Part shown: piece by piece, positions 16,598 through 25,081 of the stretch
How positions within the stretch are numbered: position 1 is the first letter of the stretch
Layout: each line of letters starts with the position of its first letter
DNA from: an uncultured Lachnospiraceae bacterium
GTDB taxonomy: Bacteria; Bacillota; Clostridia; Lachnospirales; Lachnospiraceae
Assembly: GCA_944376425.1 (NCBI GenBank)
Contig: CALWCS010000049.1
Coordinates: 30,759-94,758, forward strand
Direction: 5' to 3'
Length of the DNA: 64,000 bases
The notes under the pieces: generated by a model
What the model was told of the DNA's origin: nothing
Database searches by the model: none
Seen by the model: the letters and a program-made list of their open reading frames with translations, nothing else
Translations under genes and position numbers: made by a program

Positions 16598-17314
16598 TTA
16601 TTTTGTCTGATCTTCAGAAAAACGTTTCATAAGTCCTTTGACAAGACGCAGACTGTCAGCTGCTGCCCTTTCCTCAAATACCGGATAATCCATCTTTGCG
16701 CTTTCGTCTGCTTTATCTGAAATTGCGCGGATAATCAAAAATGGAATATTATTTAGCCATGCCGTATGGCCGATCGATGCCCCTTCCATTTCTGTACAAA
16801 ATCCTTCAAAAGTATTCTTAATCTGCTTCTTTACCTCTTTGTCGAAAATAAATTGATCGCCACTTACAATTCTGCCGCGGAAGACATGAATTTCCGGATT
16901 CACCTGCTCACTGACTTCTTTTGCAAGTGCTGCTGCTTGTTCATCGGCAGGGAAAGACAACACTCCCATCTGCGGAACTTCTCCTATCTGATATCCGAAC
17001 AAGGTGGCATCCACGTCATGATGCACCACATCTGTCGCAATTACAATATCTTCAATATTGATTTCTTTTTTCAGAGATCCTGCCACGCCGGTATTGATAA
17101 TCAGATTTACTTCGAATTCATCGGCAAGAATCTGTGTGCAGACAGCCGCATTGACTTTTCCGACGCCGCTGCGTACTACGACTACTTCTTGTCCGCACAA
17201 TCTGCCTTCAAAGAATTCCATTTTGGCTTTTTTCAGTGTACGGTAGACCTCCATTTCTTTTTTCAGCCCTTCCACTTCAATCTCCATTGCTCCGATAATT
17301 CCTATCTTTCTCAT
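16598..17314 (-). CDS. mtnN: 5'-methylthioadenosine/S-adenosylhomocysteine nucleosidase
   Basis: Cleaves adenine from MTA and SAH, serving methionine salvage and, through S-ribosylhomocysteine, the activated methyl cycle. From the ATG at 17314 (GCAGGAG upstream; an in-frame ATG at 17329 precedes the ribosome site) it has 238 residues, close to the family norm of about 230. The N-terminus M-R-K-I-G-I-I-G-A-M-E-I-E-V carries the catalytic glutamate; the general-acid aspartate is in R-A-I-S-D-K-A-D. The purine-binding F-C-T-E-M-E-G-A segment is intact. Monocistronic. Confidence 0.94.
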   Translation of the reverse strand: MRKIGIIGAMEIEVEGLKKEMEVYRTLKKAKMEFFEGRLCGQEVVVVRSGVGKVNAAVCTQILADEFEVNLIINTGVAGSLKKEINIEDIVIATDVVHHDVDATLFGYQIGEVPQMGVLSFPADEQAAALAKEVSEQVNPEIHVFRGRIVSGDQFIFDKEVKKQIKNTFEGFCTEMEGASIGHTAWLNNIPFLIIRAISDKADESAKMDYPVFEERAAADSLRLVKGLMKRFSEDQTK

Positions 17315-17431
17315 AAATTTCTCCTGCATTTTCTTTTTTCATATATTTTTCTAATATGTTCCTCTGAGATTATATCAGTTTTTCTTTGTGCGTGTACAGA
17401 AAATTTCTTTGCATTTTCTTTTTTCTTTGTT

Positions 17432-17585
17432 ATAATTGAGGCGCAAATAAAAAATTTAAGCTGTTTGCTTCTCTGCTATGCTATTTGTTGTACGTTACCG
17501 CACATATAAAAAACAATAGAGAAATCATACAGCACATACTTCAGATTCTGAATTTTTTTATTTTATATGGAAAGGAGATTTTACT
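17432..17585 (+). promoter_or_regulatory. Promoter and leader of the TSCPD gene
   Basis: TATAAT at about 17432 (in TTGTTATAATTGAGG) is a good -10; the -35 is unclear. The transcript would have a leader of about 145 nt with only weak potential for structure. I could not match it to a known riboswitch. Confidence 0.4.
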
Positions 17586-17831
17586 ATGACTAGCTATAAA
17601 CCATCGGGTGTCTGTGCCAGAGAAATCAAATTTGAATTAAACGGAGATACCATTCAAAAAGTAGAATTTGTCGGCGGATGTCCGGGAAATACGATGGGAC
17701 TGTCCCGTCTTCTGCAAGGAATGGATGTTAATAAGGCAATCGAACTTCTAAGTGGTGTAAAGTGCGGAAATAAGGCAACTTCCTGTCCTGATCAGCTTGC
17801 ATGCGCTTTAAAACAGGCAATTGCCAAATAG
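17586..17831 (+). CDS. TSCPD domain-containing protein (TIGR03905 type)
   Basis: An 81-residue protein behind GAAAGGAG. It has the pattern of the TSCPD family, with C-P-G-N-T near the middle and T-S-C-P-D-Q-L-A near the end, plus a third cysteine in V-K-C-G-N-K. The same domain forms the C-terminal part of some ribonucleotide reductases, where the cysteines are thought to handle metal or thiols. As a stand-alone protein its function is not known. Monocistronic, with a promoter upstream and a strong terminator downstream. Confidence 0.9.
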   Translation: MTSYKPSGVCAREIKFELNGDTIQKVEFVGGCPGNTMGLSRLLQGMDVNKAIELLSGVKCGNKATSCPDQLACALKQAIAK

Positions 17832-18035
17832 GCAAAATAAAAGATGAAAACAAATAAAAAGATTGCTACATCATTTCTCAGATAGGAATTGACTCTTGGC
17901 ACTGATGCTATTTTGTTGTTTGCCGTCTATACGATAGAACTCGAATTTCTATCGCATAGGTGTATAGGTATATAATAGAAACGAAAGTTTTTTCCTGTCT
18001 GAGCTAAAGAATGCGGTCTGTAAATAGTAAATCAT

Positions 18036-18106
18036 ACGGCAGAAATAAAAAGTATTTCTTTTTGCTTTTTATTTCTGCCTCTATTTTATATTTCTGCCGT
18101 TTTTTT
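18036..18106. terminator. Terminator with two alternative right arms
   Basis: The left arm (GGCAGAAATAAAAAG, 18038-18052) can pair perfectly with CTTTTTATTTCTGCC (18065-18079) or, as ACGGCAGAAATA, with TATTTCTGCCGT (18089-18100), after which T7 follows on the plus strand. The two right arms share the core ATTTCTGCC. The site ends plus-strand transcripts from the TSCPD gene and touches the stop codon of the convergent MBL gene. Confidence 0.8.
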
Positions 18107-19715
18107 ATCGGTCCCATTTATCACACAATGCCTGAATCTGACTTGTAAATTTTGCCAGATCCTTATTTGCCCCATGTTCATTGTGCCAAATTACAGTCAA
18201 CAGTCTCTGACCTGCTGCGAGCAGTCTTGCAAATACAGTGTTTGCCTTTAGTGTGGCTGGCGACATATTCTTTGTTTTATCAATCTTGACAGGCTGTGCC
18301 TCTTTGATAAATTCTCCGGTCGCCAGATCAAAAATCGTGCCGCTAAATGGAGCATATGCATTCAATCTCTTTTCTTTCCGTAAACGTTCTGCGAATCCTT
18401 CTGCTACCCTATCTTCTCCATGGATAATAAAGACACGCTTTGGCTTTTTTTCCAGTGCTGATATCCACCTGATCAATCCTTCATTATCCGCATGACCACT
18501 GATTCCCGTCAATTGGGCAATCTCTGCATGAATTTCAATTTCCTCTCCAAAGAGCTTTACTTTGTCCGTACCTTCCGCAATTGCCCTTCCTAAGGTTCCG
18601 ATTGCCTGGTATCCGACAAATAAAATCGTACATTCTGCTCTCCACAGATTATGTTTTAAATGATGCTTAATTCTTCCCGCATCGCACATGCCGCTTGCCG
18701 ATATAATAACCTTTGGTTTTTCGTCACTGTTAATCTTTTTGGATTCTTCGCTTGTAACAGAAGTCTTTAATCCCGGAAAGCTGATTGGATTAATTCCTTT
18801 TTCAATCAATGCCGCTGCTTCCTCATCAAAGTCATCAAACATATGCTTCATAAAAATCTGAGTTGCCTCAATAGCAAGAGGACTGTCCACATAGACCTCA
18901 AATTCTTCATGTCCTTTGATTCTTTTCTCTTCTTTGATCTGACGGATAAAATACAGCATCTCCTGTGTTCTTCCTACCGCAAAAGATGGAATTACCACAT
19001 TTCCTCCTCTGTCAAATGTTCTTTGAATTACGTCGCTTAACTCTTTCATGTAGTCTGGTCTGGGACCGTGACTTCTGTCTCCGTATGTGGATTCCATCAC
19101 AACATAGTCTGCTTCTTTGATATATTCGGGATCTTTGATGATCGGCTGATTTGTATTACCGATATCTCCTGAAAATACAATCTTTTTTTCTGTTCCATTC
19201 TCTTCAATCCATACTTCAATTGAAGAAGAGCCAAGCAGATGTCCGGCATCCACAAACCGAATTTTTATATGTTCACTAATCCATATTGTTTCGTGATATT
19301 CACAGGAGACAAAGCAGGAAATGGCCCCTTGCGCATCTTCCATGTCGTAGAGCGGAGTTACTTCTTCTTTTCCGGCACGTTTCCCTTTTCTATTTTTCCA
19401 CTCTGCTTCAAACATTTGGATGTGAGCACTGTCTCTTAGCATAATGTCGCATAAATCAGTCGTTGCTCTTGTGGCAAAGATCGGACCGCGGAATCCTCGC
19501 TGATATAAAAGAGGCAGTTTTCCTGAGTGATCAATGTGAGCATGTGTCAGGAGAACTAGATCGATCTGACTTGCTGGTACTGGTAAGTCTTCATTTTCAT
19601 ATGTGTCAGGACCTTGTTCCATTCCGCAGTCGATCAGAATTTTCTTTCCGGCTGCTTCGAGATACGTACAGCTTCCGGTTACTTCATGTGTAGCGCCTAA
19701 AAATATCAGTTTCAT
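18105..19715 (-). CDS. MBL-fold, beta-CASP metallo-hydrolase (probable RNA-processing nuclease)
   Basis: A 536-residue soluble protein. It starts M-K-L-I-F-L-G-A-T-H-E-V-T-G-S and has the metal site T-H-A-H-I-D-H-S-G (HxHxDH), later histidines D-A-G-H-L-L-G-S-S and a G-D-I-G aspartate. The beta-CASP part is followed by the RNA-specificity motif with S-G-H-A-D-N and F-I-I-H-G-E. This is the CPSF-like branch found in many bacteria and archaea, where members act as RNA endo- or exonucleases. The C-terminal 80 residues extend beyond the usual core. Role in RNA turnover is inferred from the family. It is convergent with the TSCPD gene. Confidence 0.88.
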   Translation of the reverse strand: MKLIFLGATHEVTGSCTYLEAAGKKILIDCGMEQGPDTYENEDLPVPASQIDLVLLTHAHIDHSGKLPLLYQRGFRGPIFATRATTDLCDIMLRDSAHIQMFEAEWKNRKGKRAGKEEVTPLYDMEDAQGAISCFVSCEYHETIWISEHIKIRFVDAGHLLGSSSIEVWIEENGTEKKIVFSGDIGNTNQPIIKDPEYIKEADYVVMESTYGDRSHGPRPDYMKELSDVIQRTFDRGGNVVIPSFAVGRTQEMLYFIRQIKEEKRIKGHEEFEVYVDSPLAIEATQIFMKHMFDDFDEEAAALIEKGINPISFPGLKTSVTSEESKKINSDEKPKVIISASGMCDAGRIKHHLKHNLWRAECTILFVGYQAIGTLGRAIAEGTDKVKLFGEEIEIHAEIAQLTGISGHADNEGLIRWISALEKKPKRVFIIHGEDRVAEGFAERLRKEKRLNAYAPFSGTIFDLATGEFIKEAQPVKIDKTKNMSPATLKANTVFARLLAAGQRLLTVIWHNEHGANKDLAKFTSQIQALCDKWDR

Positions 19716-19985
19716 ATGATTCCCCCAATCTTTCCCGTATTATTGTATATTTTATTATTGTTTCATTTTATTGTTTTATTATGTTGTCGTATTGTACTAT
19801 TATATTTTTATATTGATTATTGTTTTGTTTTTTATCTTTTTATCTTTTTCATTTTTTCCTGTTTTTATTTATATTTCTTTAACTCTATTTTATTTTTATC
19901 AGATTATTTTCTTATATTATTTTATTATACTATATTTTATCTGAATATATAATATAATATTGTATTTTTAACAAATAATTTATAT
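19716..19985. other. Very AT-rich, T-biased intergenic block
   Basis: About 270 bp made almost entirely of T and A on the plus strand, with no credible gene. It lies upstream of the MBL gene, so its promoter is presumably here, and borders the large palindrome. Confidence 0.6.
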
Positions 19986-20230
19986 TATGACAATTTGCAT
20001 AAAAGTATTTGAGACAGAGAGAAAGTCTCCTTCCAGTCGCAGACTCAATGATTTTCTTATTTTGCTGCGCCATCTATTAACAGCTGCTTTGCAAATTCGC
20101 CTGCAAGCAGGCTCAATAGGCAAAGCAGCCGTAATTAGGCTTGCAAAATTACGAAAATCATCTAAATGTCTGCGCTTTGGAAGGAGACTCCCTCTCTGTT
20201 CAATATAAGTTTCTGCGCAAATTGCTATAT
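19986..20230. repeat. Imperfect palindrome of about 245 bp (candidate MITE or structured RNA)
   Basis: The two halves are inverted copies along their whole length, centred on GCCTGCAAGCAGGC (20099-20112). Paired blocks from the outside in are CAATTTGC, ACAGAGAG, AGTCTCCTTCC, CGCAGAC, ATGATTTTC, TTTTGC and CTGCTTTGC, interrupted by mismatches and small bulges. No reading frame of note lies inside. Such full-length imperfect palindromes are typical of non-autonomous mobile elements, or of a very stable RNA hairpin. No second copy is in the window and no clear target duplication flanks it. Confidence 0.7.
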
Positions 20231-20274
20231 TCTGTTTTCAAAAAAACTTTCATCATTTAAATCAGCTTATAAAG

Positions 20275-20318
20275 AAACATACCCTACTGTAATCTCTCTT
20301 ACAGATAAGGTATGTTTT
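20275..20318. terminator. Bidirectional terminator
   Basis: AACATACC...CTGTAA pairs with TTACAG...GGTATGTT, with T's following on the plus strand and TTTCTTT on the minus strand. It most likely ends the transcript of the secreted protein at 20554-21045, which reads toward it. Confidence 0.7.
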
Positions 20319-20553
20319 TTTGCTTTAAAAACCTGTTTTACATCCATCATGCTGACAGATGGTAATGAAGAATGATTAACCTTACTTTATTGTTTTCCTC
20401 AGTAAATAACTATTGTTTCTTACCTATGTTTACTATTATAGACAATAATATCTTACTATTTATATAATCATTTTCTTTTTCTTACTTAATTCCAGATAAA
20501 TTTTATTTTCACCCAGTTTTATTATTTAATAAAATATAAATATTAAAATATCA
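20319..20553. other. AT-rich spacer without a gene
   Basis: Nothing beyond AT-rich sequence is seen between the terminator and the stop of the secreted DUF6147-like protein. Confidence 0.5.
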
Positions 20554-21045
20554 TTATATGTATAGTCCGTCTGTTTCAGATGATAAATTTTCTACTGTAT
20601 CACCTTTAATCGCTACATGATTAGTGACTGTTCGATAAAAATATCCATGAGTTACTACCACTTCAAATCCATTATGAGAATAATATGTATTATAATCTGT
20701 CTGATGGTGATATGCTACTGTTATCCAATTTCCATTTACTAATCTCTGTAAAAATACATCTGTTCTTATTTCATCAGCTGTACGATGACAAGTAGTAGTT
20801 CCAGAAACATACACTATATTATTTCCCTCATTTGAAATATAAGAACTTCCATTTGACAAATAATATCCTCTTGATATTGCTTCTCGTGCTGTTCCAGTAG
20901 ACTCACTCTCATTTGTAAGAACAGAACCGTCTACTACTGTTCCTAACAACCTTTCCCAATCTTCTTCAGCCGAAACAGTAATTCCTAAACTCATAATACT
21001 TGTTAATATTAATAAACATGCAAAAAATTTTTTTATTAATTTCAT
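20554..21045 (-). CDS. Small secreted protein, DUF6147-like
   Basis: A 163-residue protein with a clear signal peptide (1-26, cleavage after VSA). The mature part ends with the pattern G-Y-Y-L-S-N-G-S-S-Y-I-S-N, then V-S-G-T-T-T-C, then Y-Y-R-T-V-T-N-H-V-A and T-D-G-L-Y-I, which I recognise as DUF6147-like, a family of small exported proteins of Lachnospiraceae with unknown role. One cysteine remains in the mature form. It lies 65 bp downstream of the anti-sigma-like gene on the same strand, so it may belong to that transcript and be a target or partner of that signalling unit. Confidence 0.65.
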   Translation of the reverse strand: MKLIKKFFACLLILTSIMSLGITVSAEEDWERLLGTVVDGSVLTNESESTGTAREAISRGYYLSNGSSYISNEGNNIVYVSGTTTCHRTADEIRTDVFLQRLVNGNWITVAYHHQTDYNTYYSHNGFEVVVTHGYFYRTVTNHVAIKGDTVENLSSETDGLYI

Positions 21046-21110
21046 ATTATAACTCCTTTATATTCCTCATTACATTAATAAAAACGAATATTTATTTCCA
21101 ATTTGTCGTA

Positions 21111-22004
21111 TTAAAAAAAAGTAATATTCTCTATAATCTCTATAAACTCTTTTTCACTAATATATCCTTGAATAATATATGAGTCATTTGTCCCATCTAA
21201 TTGTGCTGCATAGTTTTCTTCTGTATCATCTATCTTCCAAATTTTCACTTTTTGGTTACTAACTCTTGACGAAATTTCATTAACTATTGTTCCGTCAAAT
21301 TCTTGTACATATTTGCTATTTGATTCTTTACTTTGCATCAATATAGTAAATAAAGTATCTTTATATTCATAAAATAATGTAGCCTTTTTGTCTTTTTTTT
21401 CTATCCTATAATCAAAAAATTTCATTTCTTCTGGACGATATCTTAATTTTATCGGCTGTATTCCCAGTTCATTCCGTATTGTTTCCATCGCTTCTTCTTC
21501 TGCAACTGTCCCTGCCTCTCCGTTTTCTTCATCTTCTACATTCATTGTGATTCTAAGCTGACTGTCTCCGACAATCTCATTCCATAGTGCAACAATATAT
21601 CTTCGGTTTGCTCCACTTGTCATACTGACTCCAAACAGACAGATCGCTACACATGCTACAATCGCAGCTCTTTTCATGAATATTGTTCTTTTATTGATCT
21701 TTTTTATCTTTCTTCCAAGTGCTAAAGCTTCACGATCTTCTTTTGAAAGCATATCATAAATATTAGGAACGTCGGGTTCAGGCTTTTTATCCCATTCACC
21801 TTGCTCTTTTAATTTGTTTACAATATTTTCAAAGAGCTTATCAGATGGTTTTAAATCCTTGGTATCCGGATTTTCGTTTAATTCTTCTTCATATTGTTCA
21901 TATGGCTTTTCCATAGACCAAATCAGCATTTGACCGATGTCATCGTCTCGGTCAATTTCCTGATTATTTTCCTGAATCGTATTCGTCCTTTTCTTTTCTT
22001 CCAT
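21111..22004 (-). CDS. Membrane anti-sigma-like protein with C-terminal DUF4367
   Basis: From the ATG at 22004 (AGGAAAGG upstream; an earlier in-frame ATG overlaps the -10) it is 297 residues. A cytoplasmic N-terminal part of about 110 residues is followed by one membrane helix (about 111-132, A-A-I-V-A-C-V-A-I-C-L-F-G-V) and an extracytoplasmic domain of the DUF4367 type. In Clostridia this layout belongs to transmembrane regulators that hold an ECF-type sigma factor. A sigma gene of that kind lies at 23192-23770, on the same strand but beyond murG, so the pair looks split. The N-terminal sigma-binding region is not a recognisable ZAS zinc motif. Confidence 0.7.
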   Translation of the reverse strand: MEEKKRTNTIQENNQEIDRDDDIGQMLIWSMEKPYEQYEEELNENPDTKDLKPSDKLFENIVNKLKEQGEWDKKPEPDVPNIYDMLSKEDREALALGRKIKKINKRTIFMKRAAIVACVAICLFGVSMTSGANRRYIVALWNEIVGDSQLRITMNVEDEENGEAGTVAEEEAMETIRNELGIQPIKLRYRPEEMKFFDYRIEKKDKKATLFYEYKDTLFTILMQSKESNSKYVQEFDGTIVNEISSRVSNQKVKIWKIDDTEENYAAQLDGTNDSYIIQGYISEKEFIEIIENITFF

Positions 22005-22027
22005 TTTTGCCTTTCCTAAAGTCTCTT

Positions 22028-22040
22028 CTTGACTTTTCAT
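22028..22040 (-). promoter_or_regulatory. -10 element before the anti-sigma-like gene
   Basis: A TATAAT lies on the minus strand within CTCTTATAATGAAAAG, about 30 bases before the chosen ATG. It shows that the upstream ATG at 22055 cannot be the translation start of this transcript. The -35 is unclear. Confidence 0.45.
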
Positions 22041-22087
22041 TATAAGAGTATACACTGTTAATATATTATTAATTTTGGAGGATAAAC

Positions 22088-23161
22088 ATGAAACGAATTA
22101 TTCTTACAGGCGGCGGAACCGCAGGTCACGTTACCCCTAATATCGCGCTTCTCCCTCGTCTGAAAGAGCTCGGGTATGATATTCATTACATCGGCTCTTA
22201 TGACGGAATTGAAAAAAAATTAATTGAAGAGCTTCATATTCCCTATTATGGAATCTCTTCCGGAAAATTAAGACGCTATTTTGATGTGAAGAATTTTACC
22301 GATCCTTTTAAAGTTTTAAAAGGCTACGGACAGGCAAAAAAACTGATGAAGACATTAAAACCAGACGTCGTATTTTCTAAAGGTGGTTTTGTCTCCGTAC
22401 CGGTTGTGCTTGCCGCAAAGCATCGTCACATCCCTGTCATCATCCATGAGTCTGATATGACACCAGGTCTCGCAAACAGACTTGCCCTTCCATCTGCAAC
22501 AAAGGTCTGTTGCAATTTTCCTGAAACCATCTCGCATCTTCCGGAAGGAAAAGCCGTTCTGACAGGCTCTCCAATTCGCCAGGAACTTCTTAAAGGCAGC
22601 AAAGAGGCAGCGCTCAAATTTTGTGGCTTTTCTGAAGAAAAACCAGTTTTGCTGATTATCGGAGGCAGCCTTGGAGCAGTTGCTGTCAACAATGCGATCC
22701 GAGGCATTCTTCCAGATCTGTTAAAGGATTTTCAAGTCATTCATTTATGCGGAAAAGGGAAATTAGATACCTCTCTGGAAGGCACTAAAGGATATGTACA
22801 ATACGAATATATTCAAGATGAGCTTGCTGATCTGTTTGCTCTTGCTGATATCTGTGTTTCCAGAGCCGGTGCCAATGCAATCTGTGAGCTGCTCGCACTG
22901 CGCAAGCCAGCGCTTCTTATTCCTCTGTCCGCCAACGCCAGCCGCGGAGATCAGATTTTGAATGCAGATTCTTTTAAACGCCAGGGATTCTGCGAAGTTT
23001 TAAAAGAAGAAGATTTAACTCCCTCTCTTCTTTTAGAAACTATTCAAAAGCTTTATAAAAACCGTCAGACTTACATTCAGGCAATGGAAAACAGTAAACA
23101 AAGTGACGGTATTTCTTCTGTTATTAAGCTGATCAATGAAGCCTCCGGACTGAAAGAGTAA
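22088..23161 (+). CDS. murG: UDP-N-acetylglucosamine transferase MurG
   Basis: Adds GlcNAc to lipid I to give lipid II on the inner face of the membrane. The 357-residue protein starts M-K-R-I-I-L-T-G-G-G-T-A-G-H-V-T-P-N, the glycine-rich MurG motif; F-S-K-G-G-F-V-S-V-P and the C-domain I-G-G-S-L-G-A and C-V-S-R-A-G-A-N-A-I-C-E complete the family signature. The ribosome site is TTGGAGG. It stands alone, outside any division cluster, in opposite direction to both neighbours, between a sigma gene and an anti-sigma-like gene. Confidence 0.95.
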   Translation: MKRIILTGGGTAGHVTPNIALLPRLKELGYDIHYIGSYDGIEKKLIEELHIPYYGISSGKLRRYFDVKNFTDPFKVLKGYGQAKKLMKTLKPDVVFSKGGFVSVPVVLAAKHRHIPVIIHESDMTPGLANRLALPSATKVCCNFPETISHLPEGKAVLTGSPIRQELLKGSKEAALKFCGFSEEKPVLLIIGGSLGAVAVNNAIRGILPDLLKDFQVIHLCGKGKLDTSLEGTKGYVQYEYIQDELADLFALADICVSRAGANAICELLALRKPALLIPLSANASRGDQILNADSFKRQGFCEVLKEEDLTPSLLLETIQKLYKNRQTYIQAMENSKQSDGISSVIKLINEASGLKE

Positions 23162-23191
23162 TCTATTCCCCTGCAAAATGCAGGGGAATTA

Positions 23192-23770
23192 TTATTTGTC
23201 AAACCATTCGAGATATTCCATATATACCTTTCCGTATCTTTTACGGATATAAGTCTTCGCACGATACATTTTTGAATAAAGTCTGCTCACTGAGATGCCA
23301 AGTTCTTCCGCTATTTCTTCTATAGAACGTTCTTCCATATAAATTCCTGATATAATTCGATACCAAGATCTGTTTTTCCGTTTCAGGTCATGCAGTATCT
23401 CACTGGATAATTCTTTTTCTGCCATCGTTTTCATGACTTTATCAATGATATCATCTGCATCTTCTCCGGATGCTTTTTCATCTTTCACATCTAAAAGCAA
23501 TTTCTCATTTCTCGTGCTTGCCTTTTTAAAGTGATCAATCACCAAACGCTTCGCTGTTAATAATAACCATGTTTTGTCACATCCCGGAACAATTTTGTCC
23601 ATATGGATAAAGTATAACATAAAAACATGCTGACAGATCTCTTCTGCTATATTGAAATCGGAAGTCATATCATATACAGCTTTTATAATTAATGCACTGT
23701 ATTTTTTATAAATCTCCTCAAACCGCTTTTTCTTCTCTTCCCCACGTTTCATTGGAATGTCAGACATCAT
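23192..23770 (-). CDS. Sigma-70 family (ECF-like) RNA polymerase sigma factor
   Basis: A 192-residue protein with region 2 around residues 25-75 (D-F-N-I-A-E-E-I-C-Q-H-V-F) and region 4 near 150-185 (S-I-E-E-I-A-E-E-L-G-I-S-V-S-R-L-Y-S-K-M). The spacing of these two regions without a region 3 marks an ECF-type sigma. The ATG overlaps the stop of the HIT gene by four bases, so the two are translationally coupled. The partner anti-sigma is probably the DUF4367 protein past murG, though the arrangement is unusual. Confidence 0.85.
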   Translation of the reverse strand: MMSDIPMKRGEEKKKRFEEIYKKYSALIIKAVYDMTSDFNIAEEICQHVFMLYFIHMDKIVPGCDKTWLLLTAKRLVIDHFKKASTRNEKLLLDVKDEKASGEDADDIIDKVMKTMAEKELSSEILHDLKRKNRSWYRIISGIYMEERSIEEIAEELGISVSRLYSKMYRAKTYIRKRYGKVYMEYLEWFDK

Positions 23771-24177
23771 TTTCCAAATCCGGCGAGAATTTCATCTTTA
23801 TCCTCCGAAGTCAATGTTCCCGGCGTCCATCCTAATCCCACGCTGTCATTTTTATACCGTGGAATCAAATGGATATGAAAATGAAATACGGTCTGCCCTG
23901 CACATGTTCCATTATTCTGTACAATATTAAATCCATCGCATTTTAGAATTTCTGTCAGTTTCGCAGCTATCTTCTTTGCAAGGACAAGAGCCTTTGATGC
24001 AGCTTCATCGGAAAGCTCATACAGATCTGCAAAGTGTTCTTTCGGCAAAATCAGGGCATGTCCTTTTGAGGCCGGTCCCAAGTCTAAAATCACTCGGAAA
24101 TCTTCATCTTCATAAAGAGTTGCTGATGGAATTTCTCCGTTTGCAATTTTGCAGAAAATACAATCTTGATTTTTCAT
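23767..24177 (-). CDS. HIT family nucleotide hydrolase
   Basis: A 136-residue protein with start ATG at 24177 directly behind GGAGGAG; an in-frame GTG further up lies inside that ribosome site. It starts M-K-N-Q-D-C-I-F-C-K-I-A-N-G-E-I-P-S, and the histidine triad is F-H-F-H-I-H-L-I-P. HIT proteins hydrolyse AMP from adenylated amines or dinucleotide polyphosphates. The two N-terminal cysteines are typical of HinT-like zinc-binding members. Overlaps the sigma gene by 4 bp. Confidence 0.92.
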   Translation of the reverse strand: MKNQDCIFCKIANGEIPSATLYEDEDFRVILDLGPASKGHALILPKEHFADLYELSDEAASKALVLAKKIAAKLTEILKCDGFNIVQNNGTCAGQTVFHFHIHLIPRYKNDSVGLGWTPGTLTSEDKDEILAGFGK

Positions 24178-24340
24178 CTTATTCTCCTCCACTTTAATCT
24201 TTCTTCATATGTAAAATTTATATTATTATACACCTATTTTGTCTAATTATGTCAATAATATTTATTTGATCTTTTCATTTTCGAATGATAAACTAAAGTA
24301 AAAAGTCTTACTATATATTTTCAAAAGAAAGGATTACCTT

Positions 24341-25081
24341 ATGTTAACCGAAAAAGATATGGAAACCATACATATGATTTCCCAGCAAAATCACGATTTT
24401 TCTTCTATCATGGACAAATTAAAAGAACAACAGCGCTTTTCCATCTCACAGATTTCGCATGAAATCCGTAACCCTGTCACACTCATTAACAGTTCGTTGC
24501 AGATTATCGAACAGCAGCATCCGGAAGTCAAAACTTTTCAGTTCTGGAATGAAACTATGCAAGATCTTGCATTTTTAAAAAATCTTCTTGAAGAACTCTC
24601 TTCTTTTAACAATGGGGATATTCTACATCCGGAACCTAAAAAACTTCAGGACTGGATTCCTAATTTTTTTGCCTCTTTCAAAAATTCCTCTGCTTTTTCA
24701 AATCTTCATCTGGAACTGCAAAATGATCTTCCGATTGTTACGTGGGATTGTGTTAAAATTCGACAAGTACTGAATAATCTCCTTCGAAATAGTCTGGAAG
24801 CTTCTTCTGACAATAGCGAAATTCTCTTTAAAATTTCCTTTGACGGTTCTTTCATTGAAATGTCAGTTTCTGACCACGGCTGCGGTATTCCCTCTTCGAT
24901 CTCTCCGACGTTATTTGAGCCTTTCCATACTACCAAAAGCAATGGAACCGGTCTGGGACTTACAATCTGCAAGCGCATTGTTGAGTCTCATCACGGAACA
25001 ATCCATATTTCCTCTGAATCGAAAAAAGGGACTACGGTCACTGTCCGTATTCCCCAAAATCCTTTTTCTTCCTGCGAATAA
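24341..25081 (+). CDS. Soluble orphan sensor histidine kinase
   Basis: A 246-residue kinase with no membrane segment and little sensor domain: the N-terminal 30 residues lead directly to the phospho-acceptor H-box S-H-E-I-R-N-P (H40). The N-box (Q-V-L-N-N-L-L-R-N-S-L-E-A), the G1 motif D-H-G-C-G-I-P and the G-T-G-L-G-L G2 motif are intact, so ATP binding and autophosphorylation look possible. No response regulator is near. In spore-forming Clostridia such orphans often feed Spo0A, but that role is inferred. Its end overlaps the convergent rhomboid gene by 44 bp. Confidence 0.85.
   Translation: MLTEKDMETIHMISQQNHDFSSIMDKLKEQQRFSISQISHEIRNPVTLINSSLQIIEQQHPEVKTFQFWNETMQDLAFLKNLLEELSSFNNGDILHPEPKKLQDWIPNFFASFKNSSAFSNLHLELQNDLPIVTWDCVKIRQVLNNLLRNSLEASSDNSEILFKISFDGSFIEMSVSDHGCGIPSSISPTLFEPFHTTKSNGTGLGLTICKRIVESHHGTIHISSESKKGTTVTVRIPQNPFSSCE

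Noticed and set aside
17432..17585. A riboswitch in the leader of the TSCPD gene
   Set aside because: The leader is long, but no conserved riboswitch core or convincing stem set was seen.
17898..17931. Similarity to 43882-43918 (both contain TTGCCGTCTATA preceded by similar text)
   Set aside because: The longest exact match is only about 12 bases, which is expected by chance in 64 kb, and the flanks diverge.
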